Shown: positions 1 through 8,686, counted from the first letter of the stretch. The stretch: 64,000 nt of DNA from Clostridiaceae bacterium (GCA_029256485.1 JAQSXU010000001.1:62001-126000), one strand, 5' to 3'. Notes: generated from the sequence alone by a model not told the origin. Numbers and translations: made by a program.

Positions 1-2
1 AC

Positions 3-161
3 CAAGCAGAAGAAATAGCTACAAGAATGAAATCTGGACAAATAAAAGTTATTGGGACATTTGATGATAGTACAACCTATGAAACTTTAGGGTTTGTTCT
101 TGGCGACTACGAAAAAGTATTCTCAGGCAATGCCAATGCAGAAGTTGGGACTTTAAAATAA
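3..161 (+). CDS. C-terminal end of a probable CpaB/RcpC-like pilus protein (cut by window edge)
   Basis: An open frame runs in from the left edge and stops at TAA 159-161, giving the last 52 residues of a protein. The stretch QAEEIATRMKSGQIKVIG resembles the C-terminal part of CpaB/RcpC proteins, where a similar 'QAEKLALA..GKI' segment precedes the end. It lies directly before a TadZ/CpaE-like gene, which is the usual place for cpaB in Tad loci. CpaB proteins are SAF-domain periplasmic or cell-wall-zone components of Tad machines. The assignment rests on a short similarity and gene order, so it is tentative. Confidence 0.45.
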   Translation, partial: QAEEIATRMKSGQIKVIGTFDDSTTYETLGFVLGDYEKVFSGNANAEVGTLK

Positions 162-198
162 TTAAATAATCATCAAAAATTTATTTAAGGAGGGTTAT

Positions 199-242
199 AA
201 CACGTTGCAAATATATCTAATTATTAATATTTACAACGTGTT
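199..242 (+). other. Hairpin between SD and tadZ start
   Basis: 15-nt inverted repeat (199-213 and 228-242, one mismatch) located between the strong ribosome binding site AAGGAGGG (187-194) and the ATG at 251. It has no U-tract, so it is not a simple terminator. It overlaps almost exactly the possible 14-codon leader ORF at 205-249. Confidence 0.6.
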
Positions 243-249
243 AAATTAA
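205..249 (+). CDS. Possible 14-codon leader peptide ahead of tadZ
   Basis: The Shine-Dalgarno AAGGAGGG at 187-194 is about 57 nt from the tadZ ATG, far too distant for direct use. It is correctly spaced for a TTG at 205, which opens a 14-codon frame (MQIYLIINIYNVLN) ending in TAA 247-249, one base before the tadZ ATG at 251. No other good ribosome binding site precedes the tadZ ATG. The simplest reading is a leader ORF with translational coupling. The alternative is that the hairpin at 199-242 folds and brings the SD next to the ATG. No function for the peptide is implied. Confidence 0.4.
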   Translation: MQIYLIINIYNVLN

Positions 250-250
250 T

Positions 251-1669
251 ATGAAAAATAAAATTATAGTTGCAAGTGGACAAAATGAGATAGATAATGC
301 CATAGTGAAATTCGAAGATTATGAAGTTGTAACAAAAATTGAATATAAAAAAGAAATATATGAAGCATGTAATTATTTTCAACCAAATATTCTTTTAGTT
401 GGTGAAGGATTGTCAGGGCAGGAAACTTTAATGGGGGTAATTCTTAATTTAGTAAAAGATTTCCCAAATTTAAGAATTATTTATTTTGCTGGCAATGTAG
501 ATATGAGAGATACCGCTAAAGTTAATTCTCTTGGTATTTTAGTAATGGCAGGAATTTATGATATTGTTCATGAAAAGAAAATAACTGTTCAGATGTTAAA
601 GCATATTTTAGATAATCCTAAGACACTTGACAATGTAACATATCTTACAAAATCAATGAAGGAAAATTCGAAACATTCAAAAGATAATTTAATTGAATTT
701 GAAATACCAGATGAAGATAAAGAAAAAGTTGATGATGATATTTATAAAAACCTACATGTTGTTTCTTCAATAAAACCAGGAACGGGTAAAAGTTTTTTAT
801 CAACTAATATCGCTACAGCAATTGCAAACTATGGAGTAGAAAATAAATTTGGTAAAAAACCAAAAGTAGCCTTGATTGAAGCAGACTTACAAAACTTATC
901 AGTTGGAACACTTTTGCAAATTGAAGATGATAAGAAAAACTTAAAAACAGTTATGGACAAAATTTCAACTATTGTTAATGATAATGGAAAATTCGTAGGT
1001 ACTTTACAACAAACAGAAGAAGTTAATGCTTTTATTATTGATTGTTTTAAACCTTATTATAAAGTTAAAAACCTTGAAGCATTAGTTGGTTCACAATTAA
1101 CAATAAAGGAACTTGAAGATATAAAACCATTTTACTATATATATTTAATTGACGCTATTATAGATGAATATGACGTTGTTATAATAGATACTAATTCATC
1201 TTTGACACATGTTACAACCTTTCCATTGTTACATATGGCAAAAAATTGTTATTACATTTTAAATCTTGATTTTAATAATGTGCGAAATAATGTTAGATAT
1301 AAAGATTTCTTAAATGAAATAGGTATTAAAGACAAAGTAAAATATGTATTAAATGAAGACATTTTAAATGAAGACATTGAAACAGCAGATAGTGGAGTGG
1401 GTATTGAAGAATTAATCTTTACAGCAAATCACTTAAATGATTCTGATTTTAAATTGGAAGCAAGAATTCCAATGCTACCTAAATCTGTATTCTTAAATAG
1501 ATTGTATGAGGGAACACCTGTTGTGCTTGACGATAAAAAGTACACACTTAAAGTTAAATACGAAATTATGAAAGTAGCAAATCAAATATGGCCTATTAAA
1601 AATTTTAAGGAAATAGAAGAGCAAGTACAAAATCTTAAGAAAAAGAAAAAGAAAGGGTTGTTTTTTTAA
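251..1669 (+). CDS. tadZ: TadZ/CpaE-like pilus-assembly ATPase
   Basis: A 472-aa protein of the MinD/ParA superfamily as found in Tad pilus loci (TadZ/CpaE). The N-terminal ~120 residues look like an atypical receiver domain. The P-loop region follows with a deviant Walker A, IKPGTGKSF, at about residues 174-183, and VALIEADLQ as the second motif. TadZ proteins localise at the membrane and position the Tad machine. The classical KGG of deviant Walker A is KPG here, so ATP use is not certain. A short in-frame duplication (1349-1378) repeats LNEDI. The C-terminal Lys-rich tail overlaps a terminator-like hairpin. Next downstream is the TadA ATPase gene, in the usual Tad order. Confidence 0.8.
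   Translation: MKNKIIVASGQNEIDNAIVKFEDYEVVTKIEYKKEIYEACNYFQPNILLVGEGLSGQETLMGVILNLVKDFPNLRIIYFAGNVDMRDTAKVNSLGILVMAGIYDIVHEKKITVQMLKHILDNPKTLDNVTYLTKSMKENSKHSKDNLIEFEIPDEDKEKVDDDIYKNLHVVSSIKPGTGKSFLSTNIATAIANYGVENKFGKKPKVALIEADLQNLSVGTLLQIEDDKKNLKTVMDKISTIVNDNGKFVGTLQQTEEVNAFIIDCFKPYYKVKNLEALVGSQLTIKELEDIKPFYYIYLIDAIIDEYDVVIIDTNSSLTHVTTFPLLHMAKNCYYILNLDFNNVRNNVRYKDFLNEIGIKDKVKYVLNEDILNEDIETADSGVGIEELIFTANHLNDSDFKLEARIPMLPKSVFLNRLYEGTPVVLDDKKYTLKVKYEIMKVANQIWPIKNFKEIEEQVQNLKKKKKKGLFF
1349..1378 (+). repeat. 15-nt tandem duplication inside tadZ
   Basis: TTAAATGAAGACATT occurs twice in tandem (1349-1363 and 1364-1378), duplicating the residues LNEDI in frame. This looks like a recent slippage event. 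Confidence 0.85.
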
Positions 1670-1678
1670 CAACCCTTT
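1652..1678 (+). terminator. Hairpin at end of tadZ, possible partial terminator
   Basis: AAAGGGTTGTT / AACAACCCTTT stem spanning the tadZ stop codon, followed by only a short T run. It lies between tadZ and tadA, so it may attenuate rather than end transcription. Confidence 0.55.
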
Positions 1679-1705
1679 TGTCACTATAAGAGAGGAGGAT
1701 TTTTA

Positions 1706-3070
1706 TTGATGGAAACGGATTTTAAATCTTTTAAAAAAGATATTAATAAATTTAAAAATCAAAAACAAGATGGAGTTTTATTAGATTATGAAGAAGCATT
1801 AGAAATCGTAAGAGAAGCGATAACTGAAAAGAAAATGGGCACAACAGATGATACTAAAGACGATAAAGAGATAGTAATTAAAGATAAAGAATATCTAAGA
1901 AAAAAAATGAAGCTTTGTAAATTAATAGTAGAAGATGTAGTGTATTCTAAAAATATGCATATTAGAGGTTATGATAAAGAAAATTTAATTGATAAATTTA
2001 TAAATGAAATGGTATCAGAATTTGTAGGTTATTCAATTCTTGACGAAGCTTTTGAGGATGATGAAGTTTCTGATATTTTCGTAATAAACTGGAAAACAAT
2101 ATTTGTTGAAAAAAAGGGTGTTAACATAAGATATTGGAAAACTTTCAGAAATGAAAAACATTGTAAAAATACAATTGAACGATTTTTAAGAGAAGCTGGT
2201 AAAGAAATAAACTTAGGAGATAAATCTATTGTAGATTTTGAATTATATGGAGATAGAGGATGTGCTACTTCTCCTGTAGTGTCTCCCAAAGGATATTCTT
2301 TAACAATTAGAAAACATGCTGAAGACCATGTAACAAGAGAACAACTTATAAATGGTGGAGTTTTAACAGAAAAAATGTCTGATTTTTTAGGAATGATAAT
2401 AACTGGAGAGTGTAATGTTATATATGCAGGCAAAACTGGTTCTGGAAAAACAACAACTTTAAGAGCATTAATAGATTATTATATAACAAAAGCAAATAAA
2501 AGAATTGTTGTTAATGAAGACACTCAAGAACTTTTCCTATTAAATGAACATACTCTTGAATTAATTACTGTTAAAAGTGATAAAGAAAAAGCTGAAATAA
2601 ATTTATCACGACTAATAAAAACTGCACTTAGATTAAAACCAAAATATATATTAGTTGGTGAAGTAAGAGGTGAAGAAGCTATGGATGCTGTTGAAGGAGC
2701 TGAAACAGGTCATAGTACATTATTTACAATGCATGGAGGTAATGTTTGGAATGTATTAAATCGTCTAACAACCAAATATCTAATGGCTATACCTTCACTT
2801 GGAATAGATGTTGTTGAACGTATTATAGGCGAAGCTATTGATTATATAGGTATTCAAGATAATATTCCTGGCATTGGCAGAAAACTATCTTCGTTAACAG
2901 AAATAAGTTATGATTTCGAAAAAAGAAGAATTGTGGTAAAGCCTATTATTGAGTATGACTTTGAAAAACAAGATTTTGTTTGGTTAAATAAAATCAGCAA
3001 AGAGAAAGCAACCAAAATGCTTCGTAGTGGTGTTCCTTTAGAAGAGTTAAAAAATTGGATTGAAGATTAA
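1706..3070 (+). CDS. tadA: TadA/CpaF secretion ATPase
   Basis: A 454-aa hexameric secretion ATPase of the TadA/CpaF branch of the GspE/VirB11 family, which powers pilin assembly at the inner face of the membrane. Visible signatures are a Walker A GKTGSGKTT at about residue 243, VNEDTQELF, the Asp/His-box region GEVRGEEAMD and GHSTLFTMHGGN. Two starts are possible three bases apart: TTG 1706 and ATG 1709. Both are served by GAGGAGG at 1692-1698. The size fits the family. Its neighbours TadZ, TadB and TadC support a Tad role, although CpaF-type ATPases can also serve T4SS. Downstream is a 140-bp gap before tadB. Confidence 0.9.
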   Translation: MMETDFKSFKKDINKFKNQKQDGVLLDYEEALEIVREAITEKKMGTTDDTKDDKEIVIKDKEYLRKKMKLCKLIVEDVVYSKNMHIRGYDKENLIDKFINEMVSEFVGYSILDEAFEDDEVSDIFVINWKTIFVEKKGVNIRYWKTFRNEKHCKNTIERFLREAGKEINLGDKSIVDFELYGDRGCATSPVVSPKGYSLTIRKHAEDHVTREQLINGGVLTEKMSDFLGMIITGECNVIYAGKTGSGKTTTLRALIDYYITKANKRIVVNEDTQELFLLNEHTLELITVKSDKEKAEINLSRLIKTALRLKPKYILVGEVRGEEAMDAVEGAETGHSTLFTMHGGNVWNVLNRLTTKYLMAIPSLGIDVVERIIGEAIDYIGIQDNIPGIGRKLSSLTEISYDFEKRRIVVKPIIEYDFEKQDFVWLNKISKEKATKMLRSGVPLEELKNWIED

Positions 3071-3210
3071 CATAAACACATATTAGACAAATATAATATA
3101 GCTTTGAATTTGACTATATGCTATATTTATATCGTAAAGACTAAAAACAATTAAATTAAAGTATAATGCAATAAATAAATATATAAAATTATACAAAGGT
3201 AGGTGAAGTT

Positions 3211-4152
3211 ATGATATTTAAAATTATATTATTCGTTTTAACAATGGTGTTATTAACAATAATGATGGCATCTGATAAAAATGATAATTTAGAAACTTTA
3301 GACAAAAGGAAAAATCAATCTAAAGAACTTTTAAGGGAAAATATACTCAAAAAAAGACTTGAAGAATTAACAGAAGAAAAAGTTAAATATTCAAAAAGAT
3401 ATAAAATTGAAACTATGTGCTTACAAGCTGGTTATAAACTTAGCTATACTGAGTATTTAATAATTTCAATTTTTTCTGGAATTGTCTCTGCAATCTTTAC
3501 TTTAATAGTTATGGGAAACCCATATCTTGCAGTAATATTTTTGTTCTTAGGTCAATTCATACCAAAACAAGTTATTGAATTTGTAAAAAACAAGAGAATA
3601 ACAGCTATGGAAAAACAAATCGGGGTTTTCATGAACATGGTCTTAAAAAGATATGAAACAACAAATGACTTTGGTAAAGCACTTGAATTGTCACTTATAG
3701 AGTTTAGAGGAGAAGAACCAATATATTCAGAGTTAAAACAAGCTGTATTTGAGATTAATTTAGGATTGCCAGTAAGTGAAGCTATGGATAACTTAGCAAG
3801 AAGAACTGGAAATAAGTATATGGATAGACTTGCTGATTATTATAAAATTTCTTCAACAATTGGGACAGAGGAAACAAGAAAAAAGTTACTATCACAAGCA
3901 TATGTTCAATTTGATGAAAATAGACAAGCAAAAAACTCAATGAAGGAAAGACTCTCAACTCCTGTAAGAGAAGCATATATAATGCTTGCTTCTATTCCTT
4001 TGTTTGCAGTATACCAAATTGTATCAAATGATGATTACATTCGGTTTATGACAAAAACGTCAACTGGACAAATTGGAACAACTTTTATAAGCGTTACAGT
4101 CCTACTTTGTATTTGGTTCATAAATGCAAAGATAGGTAAACCTATAGAATAA
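3211..4152 (+). CDS. tadB: TadB-like pilus platform protein
   Basis: A 313-aa polytopic membrane protein with the layout of TadB (T2SSF/GspF family). It has an N-terminal hydrophobic segment, a membrane pair near residues 72-115, a cytoplasmic helical domain containing EEPIYSELKQ and SEAMDNLARRTGN, and two C-terminal membrane segments. The family forms the inner-membrane platform that couples the TadA motor to pilin polymerisation. The start ATG has AGGTG upstream. It lies 12 bp before the tadC-like gene, with which it would form the usual TadB/TadC pair. Confidence 0.8.
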   Translation: MIFKIILFVLTMVLLTIMMASDKNDNLETLDKRKNQSKELLRENILKKRLEELTEEKVKYSKRYKIETMCLQAGYKLSYTEYLIISIFSGIVSAIFTLIVMGNPYLAVIFLFLGQFIPKQVIEFVKNKRITAMEKQIGVFMNMVLKRYETTNDFGKALELSLIEFRGEEPIYSELKQAVFEINLGLPVSEAMDNLARRTGNKYMDRLADYYKISSTIGTEETRKKLLSQAYVQFDENRQAKNSMKERLSTPVREAYIMLASIPLFAVYQIVSNDDYIRFMTKTSTGQIGTTFISVTVLLCIWFINAKIGKPIE

Positions 4153-4164
4153 GGGGGTGTAAAA

Positions 4165-5040
4165 TTGCAAATTACAATAATTATACTTTTTTTAATAACA
4201 TTATTTTTCTTATCAAGAAATTTATTTAATATTATATTCTCAATGGAAAATTACAATGTTCATAAGAAAAGATTAAAACAATTAAGATTTCAAAGAAAAG
4301 AAGACGCTGATATATCAGAGATTATAGATACTGTAACAAAGCCTGCTATAAAATACCTTCTTCCAAAATTAAAACCTAAAGATTTGGAACAACTTACTAT
4401 AGACTTAAGAATGGCAAAGTGGAATAAGCATTTTACAGCTATACAATATAGAGCTTTAAATATTACTCTAAAAATTGCAGGTGTAATAATTTCAATACTT
4501 CTATTTAAAGCATCGTGGTTTATAGCATTATTATGGGGTGTATTTCTAATTTTTGGAATGGATTTTTTACTAAATAATTCTATCGTAAATAGAAAAGAAA
4601 AATTATTTATAGATTTTCCAGATTTCATTCGAATAACAGAAGGCTACTTAACAGCAAATATGCCTTTTCCAAAAGCTGTTTCTGAAAGTATAAAGTACGT
4701 TGGGGAAGAATGGAAACCAATATTACAGCAATTCGTAATTGAATGTGAAATAAGAAGTATTGCTGAAGCCCTTGAATGGTTAAAAGAAGAAGTTGATATG
4801 TTTGAAGTAAAAGAATTCGTATCTCTTGTGAAATTAACCTTAGAGCAAGGTGGAGACGCAAAAGAAAGTTTTTCAGCCCAAGCTGATAAAATAAGAGAAA
4901 TGCAACTCGCTTTAGTTGCGGTCAAAATTGGTAAAAGAGAGACAATGAGCATTATAATTCAAGCTCCATTGTTACTATGTGACTTAATGGTCTTTGGTTT
5001 GCCAACAGTGAATGCAATGACAGGTTTGACATCAATGTAA
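4165..5040 (+). CDS. tadC: TadC-like pilus platform protein
   Basis: A 291-aa membrane protein with a T2SSF-type domain. It has an N-terminal membrane segment, a membrane pair around residues 97-130, then a helical domain with FIRITEGYLTANMPFPKAVS and LEQGGDAKESFSAQADKIRE, and a C-terminal membrane segment. The QGGDxxESF stretch is typical of TadC/TadB. The TTG start at 4165 is supported by AAGGGGGTG a few bases upstream. The second platform subunit of the Tad machine is the expected role. It follows the TadB-like gene immediately and precedes the pilin gene. Confidence 0.78.
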   Translation: MQITIIILFLITLFFLSRNLFNIIFSMENYNVHKKRLKQLRFQRKEDADISEIIDTVTKPAIKYLLPKLKPKDLEQLTIDLRMAKWNKHFTAIQYRALNITLKIAGVIISILLFKASWFIALLWGVFLIFGMDFLLNNSIVNRKEKLFIDFPDFIRITEGYLTANMPFPKAVSESIKYVGEEWKPILQQFVIECEIRSIAEALEWLKEEVDMFEVKEFVSLVKLTLEQGGDAKESFSAQADKIREMQLALVAVKIGKRETMSIIIQAPLLLCDLMVFGLPTVNAMTGLTSM

Positions 5041-5132
5041 GTAAATATAGAATATCCTAAGTCTTATTATTGCAATATGACTTGAATATAATAAAAAATA
5101 AAAAACAAAAAATCATAAGGAGGTAATAGATA

Positions 5133-5318
5133 ATGAGAAATTTAATAAACAAAGCAAAATATGTTCTAAATGGTGAAGATGGTGCTTCTAATATTGAAAT
5201 TATTGTTTGGATTTCAGTTTGTCTTGTTATAGCTACAACATTGTTTTTATTCAGAGACTCTGTAACTAAATTTATAAATGACGCTATTGGAAAAGTAGGA
5301 GCATTTAAGGTTGCTTAA
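5133..5318 (+). CDS. flp: Flp-type major pilin precursor
   Basis: A 61-aa prepilin. A short positively charged leader ends at Gly17. The mature protein would start ASNIEIIVW, with the hallmark Glu at +5, followed by a hydrophobic helix (VCLVIATTLFLF) and a small amphipathic tail. This is the class IVb Flp pilin pattern, cleaved by the TadV-like peptidase encoded at 6488-6970. SD AAGGAGG lies 9 nt upstream. A strong hairpin right after the stop could favour pilin mRNA stability or reduce read-through into the minor pilin genes. Confidence 0.85.
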   Translation: MRNLINKAKYVLNGEDGASNIEIIVWISVCLVIATTLFLFRDSVTKFINDAIGKVGAFKVA

Positions 5319-5331
5319 TCATTAAAACAAA

Positions 5332-5364
5332 TCTATAGAAGGGATAAATTATCCTTTCTATAGA
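5332..5364 (+). terminator. Hairpin after flp pilin gene
   Basis: 16-nt arms (5332-5347 and 5349-5364, one G-U pair) between the pilin gene and the tadE-like gene, followed by ATTTTAT. It is probably a partial terminator or mRNA-stabilising stem that sets pilin expression above the downstream genes. Confidence 0.65.
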
Positions 5365-5392
5365 ATTTTATAAAAAGGTGGTGGAAAGTTCA

Positions 5393-5917
5393 ATGATACT
5401 TTTTTTAAATAAATTCAAAAAACTAAAAGAAGACAAACGAGGTACAATGGCAATTGAAATAGTAGTTGGAATGCTTATGTTTCTACTTGTGTTGTGCTTC
5501 TTTTTAGATATAACAATAATTACGTGGAAATTTTCAGTAATATCTCAAACAAATACCTATCTTGCAAGAACTGCTGGACTTCAAGGTGGCATTAGAACAA
5601 GTGCCCCTACAGGTTATCCTGGTGGGAATGATGCATATGCAAGTTCAAGTGAGGTATATAAACAAATACAAGAAAACTTCAAAAGTGCAGGAATAAATGA
5701 TAATGAGTATACAGTAAAAATAAACGGTACTAAATTAAGAAGCAATAGTAATGTTGCAGTCGATTATTTGGACAACATAACAACTTATATAGAAGTTGAT
5801 TACAAATGGGATTTAGTAAGTAATTTTATACCAGGAGATTTAACAAATTCTATTACTTCAAAAAGAGCAGTAATTTCTGAATTTAAGTACAGATATGATA
5901 GTTGGATTGGAGAGTGA
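5393..5917 (+). CDS. tadE: TadE-like minor pilin
   Basis: 174 aa from ATG 5393, chosen because AAAGGTGGTGG lies just upstream; an upstream GTG would sit inside that ribosome binding site. The leader ends RG and the mature start TMAIEIVVG again has Glu at +5, followed by a long hydrophobic helix (LMFLLVLCFFLDITIITW). The remaining ~125 residues form an extracellular domain. TadE proteins are pseudopilins processed by the TadV peptidase. The stop overlaps the start region of the next gene, so the two are probably translationally coupled. Confidence 0.72.
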   Translation: MILFLNKFKKLKEDKRGTMAIEIVVGMLMFLLVLCFFLDITIITWKFSVISQTNTYLARTAGLQGGIRTSAPTGYPGGNDAYASSSEVYKQIQENFKSAGINDNEYTVKINGTKLRSNSNVAVDYLDNITTYIEVDYKWDLVSNFIPGDLTNSITSKRAVISEFKYRYDSWIGE

Positions 5918-5922
5918 TAAAT

Positions 5923-6501
5923 ATGAAAATTATAAACCATTTTAAACAGTTATTAAATAATAAAGAAGGTAGTTTTGCTATATTATTCGTAATATTAGCA
6001 TTTACCGCAATAACTATTATTACTGGGTTTACTGATATGTTGTATAAAACATACACTCTTAATGAAATTCAGTCAATTATGGATACTGCAGGTGCAAATG
6101 CTTTGCAGTCAGGTGTTGACCAAACTAAATTACGACTTGAAATATTTGATATTAATGAAAACTTTGTTAAAAACACTTATGTAAATAGTGTAAATTCTTC
6201 AATTACTATAAGTAATTCTGTAAGAGAGTTTATTTTAACAAAAGGGAATGTAAACTTTTCCACATGGCAAGATGATTGGGGGCTTGGTACAAGCAGTAAG
6301 TTAAGACCACAAGCAATGATTGATTCGGTAGCAAAAGTAAAAGTTAAATCAAGCTTAATATTTGATACAATCCCTGGTATCGCAGAAACATTTTATAATT
6401 CAAGAAGTAATAGCAATTTTACAATTACTTATAATGGAATAACTTCTGATGGAAATACAGAATTAATAATAAGGAGTGTGACTCGTATTGTTTATAGATA
6501 A
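5923..6501 (+). CDS. TadF/TadG-like Tad locus membrane protein
   Basis: 192 aa from ATG 5923. An earlier in-frame TTG exists, but it lies inside the previous gene and lacks a ribosome binding site. A basic N-terminus is followed by EGSFAILFVILAF, a hydrophobic segment like the N-terminal anchor of TadE/TadF/TadG proteins but without the +5 Glu. The rest is a predicted extracellular domain with many Ser/Thr/Asn. Position between tadE and the prepilin peptidase suggests a minor pilus component. The specific family member cannot be settled by eye. Confidence 0.6.
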   Translation: MKIINHFKQLLNNKEGSFAILFVILAFTAITIITGFTDMLYKTYTLNEIQSIMDTAGANALQSGVDQTKLRLEIFDINENFVKNTYVNSVNSSITISNSVREFILTKGNVNFSTWQDDWGLGTSSKLRPQAMIDSVAKVKVKSSLIFDTIPGIAETFYNSRSNSNFTITYNGITSDGNTELIIRSVTRIVYR

Positions 6502-6970
6502 TTTTTTAAATAATATAATTAATCATCTCCGCTTAATATATGACAATTATACAATAGTGGCTTTAATCGGATTATTCTTATTAATTGCCACTATTAATGA
6601 TGTTAGAACTCTTAAAATTCCAAATAAAATTAATATCGCATTTCTGATTTCAAGAATCATTGCAATACCTATTTTAGGATTAGAATTTAGCCATATATTA
6701 GGGGGAGTTATCGGTTTTTTAATATTGTTAATCCCAGCTATGCTTACAATGCACAAAATGGGTGGAGATATTAAGATGATGACCATTTTAGGACTATTTT
6801 TAGGTATGTATTTAACGCCAATATTTATTGGTTTATCTTGTTTTTGTGGATTCATTTTCGGAATATTGCAAAATATCATTTTTAAAAAGAGTTTAAATAT
6901 GTCATTTGCTTTCGCACCGATGTTTTTCATTACACATGTAATATTGTTTTTTATAGTACTGGCTATTTAA
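6488..6970 (+). CDS. tadV: TadV/CpaA-like prepilin peptidase (A24 family)
   Basis: A 160-aa polytopic membrane aspartyl protease. The two catalytic aspartates are visible: Asp38 in NDVRTLKIPN and Asp94 in the MGGDIKM motif (the GxGD-type signature). It lacks the N-terminal methylase zinc domain of PilD, as is usual for TadV/CpaA. It would process the Flp pilin (5133) and the TadE-like protein (5393). The TTG start overlaps the previous gene and has AAGGAGTG 10 nt upstream. It is the last recognisable Tad gene. Confidence 0.85.
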   Translation: MFIDNFLNNIINHLRLIYDNYTIVALIGLFLLIATINDVRTLKIPNKINIAFLISRIIAIPILGLEFSHILGGVIGFLILLIPAMLTMHKMGGDIKMMTILGLFLGMYLTPIFIGLSCFCGFIFGILQNIIFKKSLNMSFAFAPMFFITHVILFFIVLAI

Positions 6971-6989
6971 TTAAATTATAGGAGGATTT

Positions 6990-7757
6990 ATGAAAAATTT
7001 AATAATAAAGGAAACCGTAAAATTAAATTATAAAAGTAAGGAAATATATTGTGAAAAATATTTACTAAATAACTCTATTGTAAATATTAAGCTAATTGAA
7101 AAGAAAGAAAATTCTTATGAAGAGTTATTTACGAAAAATATATCAGATATTGATAAAAAAAATTTAATAGAACTTGTATTTAAAAATTCTATTACAGTCG
7201 CAAATAATGACGATATAAAAGCATTAGAGGAAGCTTGTGCTTCTTATAGACAAAATGTAATAACTAAGCTTAAAAACGATTATAAGAACTTTGAAGAAGT
7301 AAAATTAATGGGCATAGGAGAAATAGCAGGATTAACTTATATTGTATTAAAAAGGTCTAATGTAGTTTACCATGACATTTATCTTTTTGAAATAAGTGAC
7401 GAAGGAAATAAATTAGAATATAACATTGTAAATGCAGTTTGCATGGAGTTAGTGCTAATAGATTGTATTAAGTATTGTAAATTTAATAATTCGATTACAT
7501 ATATTTGTTTTCAAGATAATGTATTTGCAGGAATTAAGCAACACAAAATTGATTATAATTTTCTTTCTGTTGCAATATTAAAGAAGTTTAATGATAATCT
7601 AAATTGCAAAAAAGCATTTTTATTGGAAAAAAGCATAAAAAAAGAGTTTGAACCACTTAATGAAAGTAAATTTTCTAAAAAGTTAGAAAGTGAATTAATA
7701 AAAAACAGTAAACATTTAACTAATAAATTGTCCAAAGAATTAAATTATATAATGTAG
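6990..7757 (+). CDS. Hypothetical protein at the end of the Tad operon
   Basis: 255 aa, no family recognised. It is acidic and basic in alternating stretches, has no signal peptide or membrane segment, and contains one weakly hydrophobic central region (VCMELVLIDCIKYC). SD AGGAGG precedes the ATG. It lies 20 bp after the prepilin peptidase gene and ends at a strong bidirectional terminator, so it is likely co-transcribed with the Tad genes and may be an accessory cytoplasmic factor. That role is inferred from position only. Confidence 0.6.
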   Translation: MKNLIIKETVKLNYKSKEIYCEKYLLNNSIVNIKLIEKKENSYEELFTKNISDIDKKNLIELVFKNSITVANNDDIKALEEACASYRQNVITKLKNDYKNFEEVKLMGIGEIAGLTYIVLKRSNVVYHDIYLFEISDEGNKLEYNIVNAVCMELVLIDCIKYCKFNNSITYICFQDNVFAGIKQHKIDYNFLSVAILKKFNDNLNCKKAFLLEKSIKKEFEPLNESKFSKKLESELIKNSKHLTNKLSKELNYIM

Positions 7758-7787
7758 AGAAACTACAAGTGAATATAATTGCATTTT

Positions 7788-7815
7788 AAAAAGCAATCAA
7801 ATTTGATTGCTTTTT
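7788..7815. terminator. Bidirectional terminator
   Basis: Perfect palindrome AAGCAATCAAATTTGATTGC plus flanking A and T runs (7788-7815). It sits between convergent genes ending at 7757 (+) and 7816 (-). Confidence 0.9.
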
Positions 7816-8526
7816 TTAGTTAAGCGTTTCTATTTTTTTTATAAATTTAATTGTATTTTCAGTTTTTTCATCATTTATAGATTCATATATTTCTTCAATT
7901 ACTACATTTTCTTCACCAAATACTAATATCGCCATTAAATCTAATTGGTCTCTATACGCATAACCTAAATGAGTATATTGAATAATTCCTTCTTTATCTA
8001 TAAATAACAATGTAGGTGTACCTTTTATTTGGTATGCCTCAGAAATTGAGTAATTATTTTTTATTAAAATAATGTCATCACTCTCTGTTAATTTATTTTT
8101 CTTAAAGAAATTATTTATATCTTTTTCATCAGAATTTAAATAAATAGATATAACTTTTGTATTAGGATTATCTTTTTTAAAACTTTCAATAACGGGATAA
8201 ACATCTATGCAAGAAGGACAATTTGGTTGAGCTACCTCTAATATTATATTATCTCCTTTTAGTTCACTTAATTTAATAGTATCACCTTTCATATCAGTCA
8301 ATTCAAAGTCTGGTGCTTTTTTCCCTATCATTGTTTTCGCATAATTTCTTGCTATTTCATCTGGAAATAACTTTTCAAAATCTAATGTAGAATCATTTTC
8401 TGGATTTTTTTCAATTTCTTTTTCTGTTTCTTCAACTGGGTTCATTGACTCACCAGACATCATATTACAACCAAATAAAGAAATAGAAAATAGCAATACT
8501 AATATGACTATTAAAATTTTCTTCAA
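7816..8526 (-). CDS. TlpA/ResA-like thioredoxin-fold lipoprotein
   Basis: A 236-aa secreted thiol-disulfide protein. The signal peptide ends in the lipobox SLFGC (Cys20), so it is anchored outside the membrane. The AhpC/TSA-like thioredoxin fold starts near KAPDFELTDMKG, with the active-site pair CPSC at residues 103-106 and the cis-Pro region IKGTPTLLFID. ResA/TlpA proteins reduce or isomerise disulfides in exported proteins. Here the likely clients would be pilus or T4SS components, but that is inference from the neighbourhood. Transcribed alone from a promoter carrying the TTGAC-N4-GTCAA operator (8564-8592). SD AGGAGG precedes the ATG. Confidence 0.8.
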   Translation of the reverse strand: MKKILIVILVLLFSISLFGCNMMSGESMNPVEETEKEIEKNPENDSTLDFEKLFPDEIARNYAKTMIGKKAPDFELTDMKGDTIKLSELKGDNIILEVAQPNCPSCIDVYPVIESFKKDNPNTKVISIYLNSDEKDINNFFKKNKLTESDDIILIKNNYSISEAYQIKGTPTLLFIDKEGIIQYTHLGYAYRDQLDLMAILVFGEENVVIEEIYESINDEKTENTIKFIKKIETLN

Positions 8527-8563
8527 CTTATTAATTCCTCCTATTTTTACGGTTTATAACAAT

Positions 8564-8592
8564 ATTATATCATTATCGTTGACAATAGTCAA
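8564..8592 (-). promoter_or_regulatory. Operator-bearing promoter of the TlpA-like gene
   Basis: On the minus strand TTGACT (8592-8587), exactly 17 nt, then TATAAT (8569-8564). The -35 box is the left half of the near-palindrome TTGACTATTGTCAA (8579-8592 on plus as TTGACAATAGTCAA). Confidence 0.85.
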
Positions 8593-8686
8593 TATTAAAT
8601 AAATAAATTATAAATACAATAATAAAATAATATATTATTATATATTTAAAAAACAGGCATATAAACTATATAAATTAGGAGTGTTT

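Noticed and set aside
1706..3070. Assigning the TadA-like ATPase to the T4SS as VirB11
   Set aside because: Gene order (tadZ, tadA, tadB, tadC, flp) and CpaF-type motifs fit the Tad pilus, and Gram-positive T4SS normally lack VirB11.
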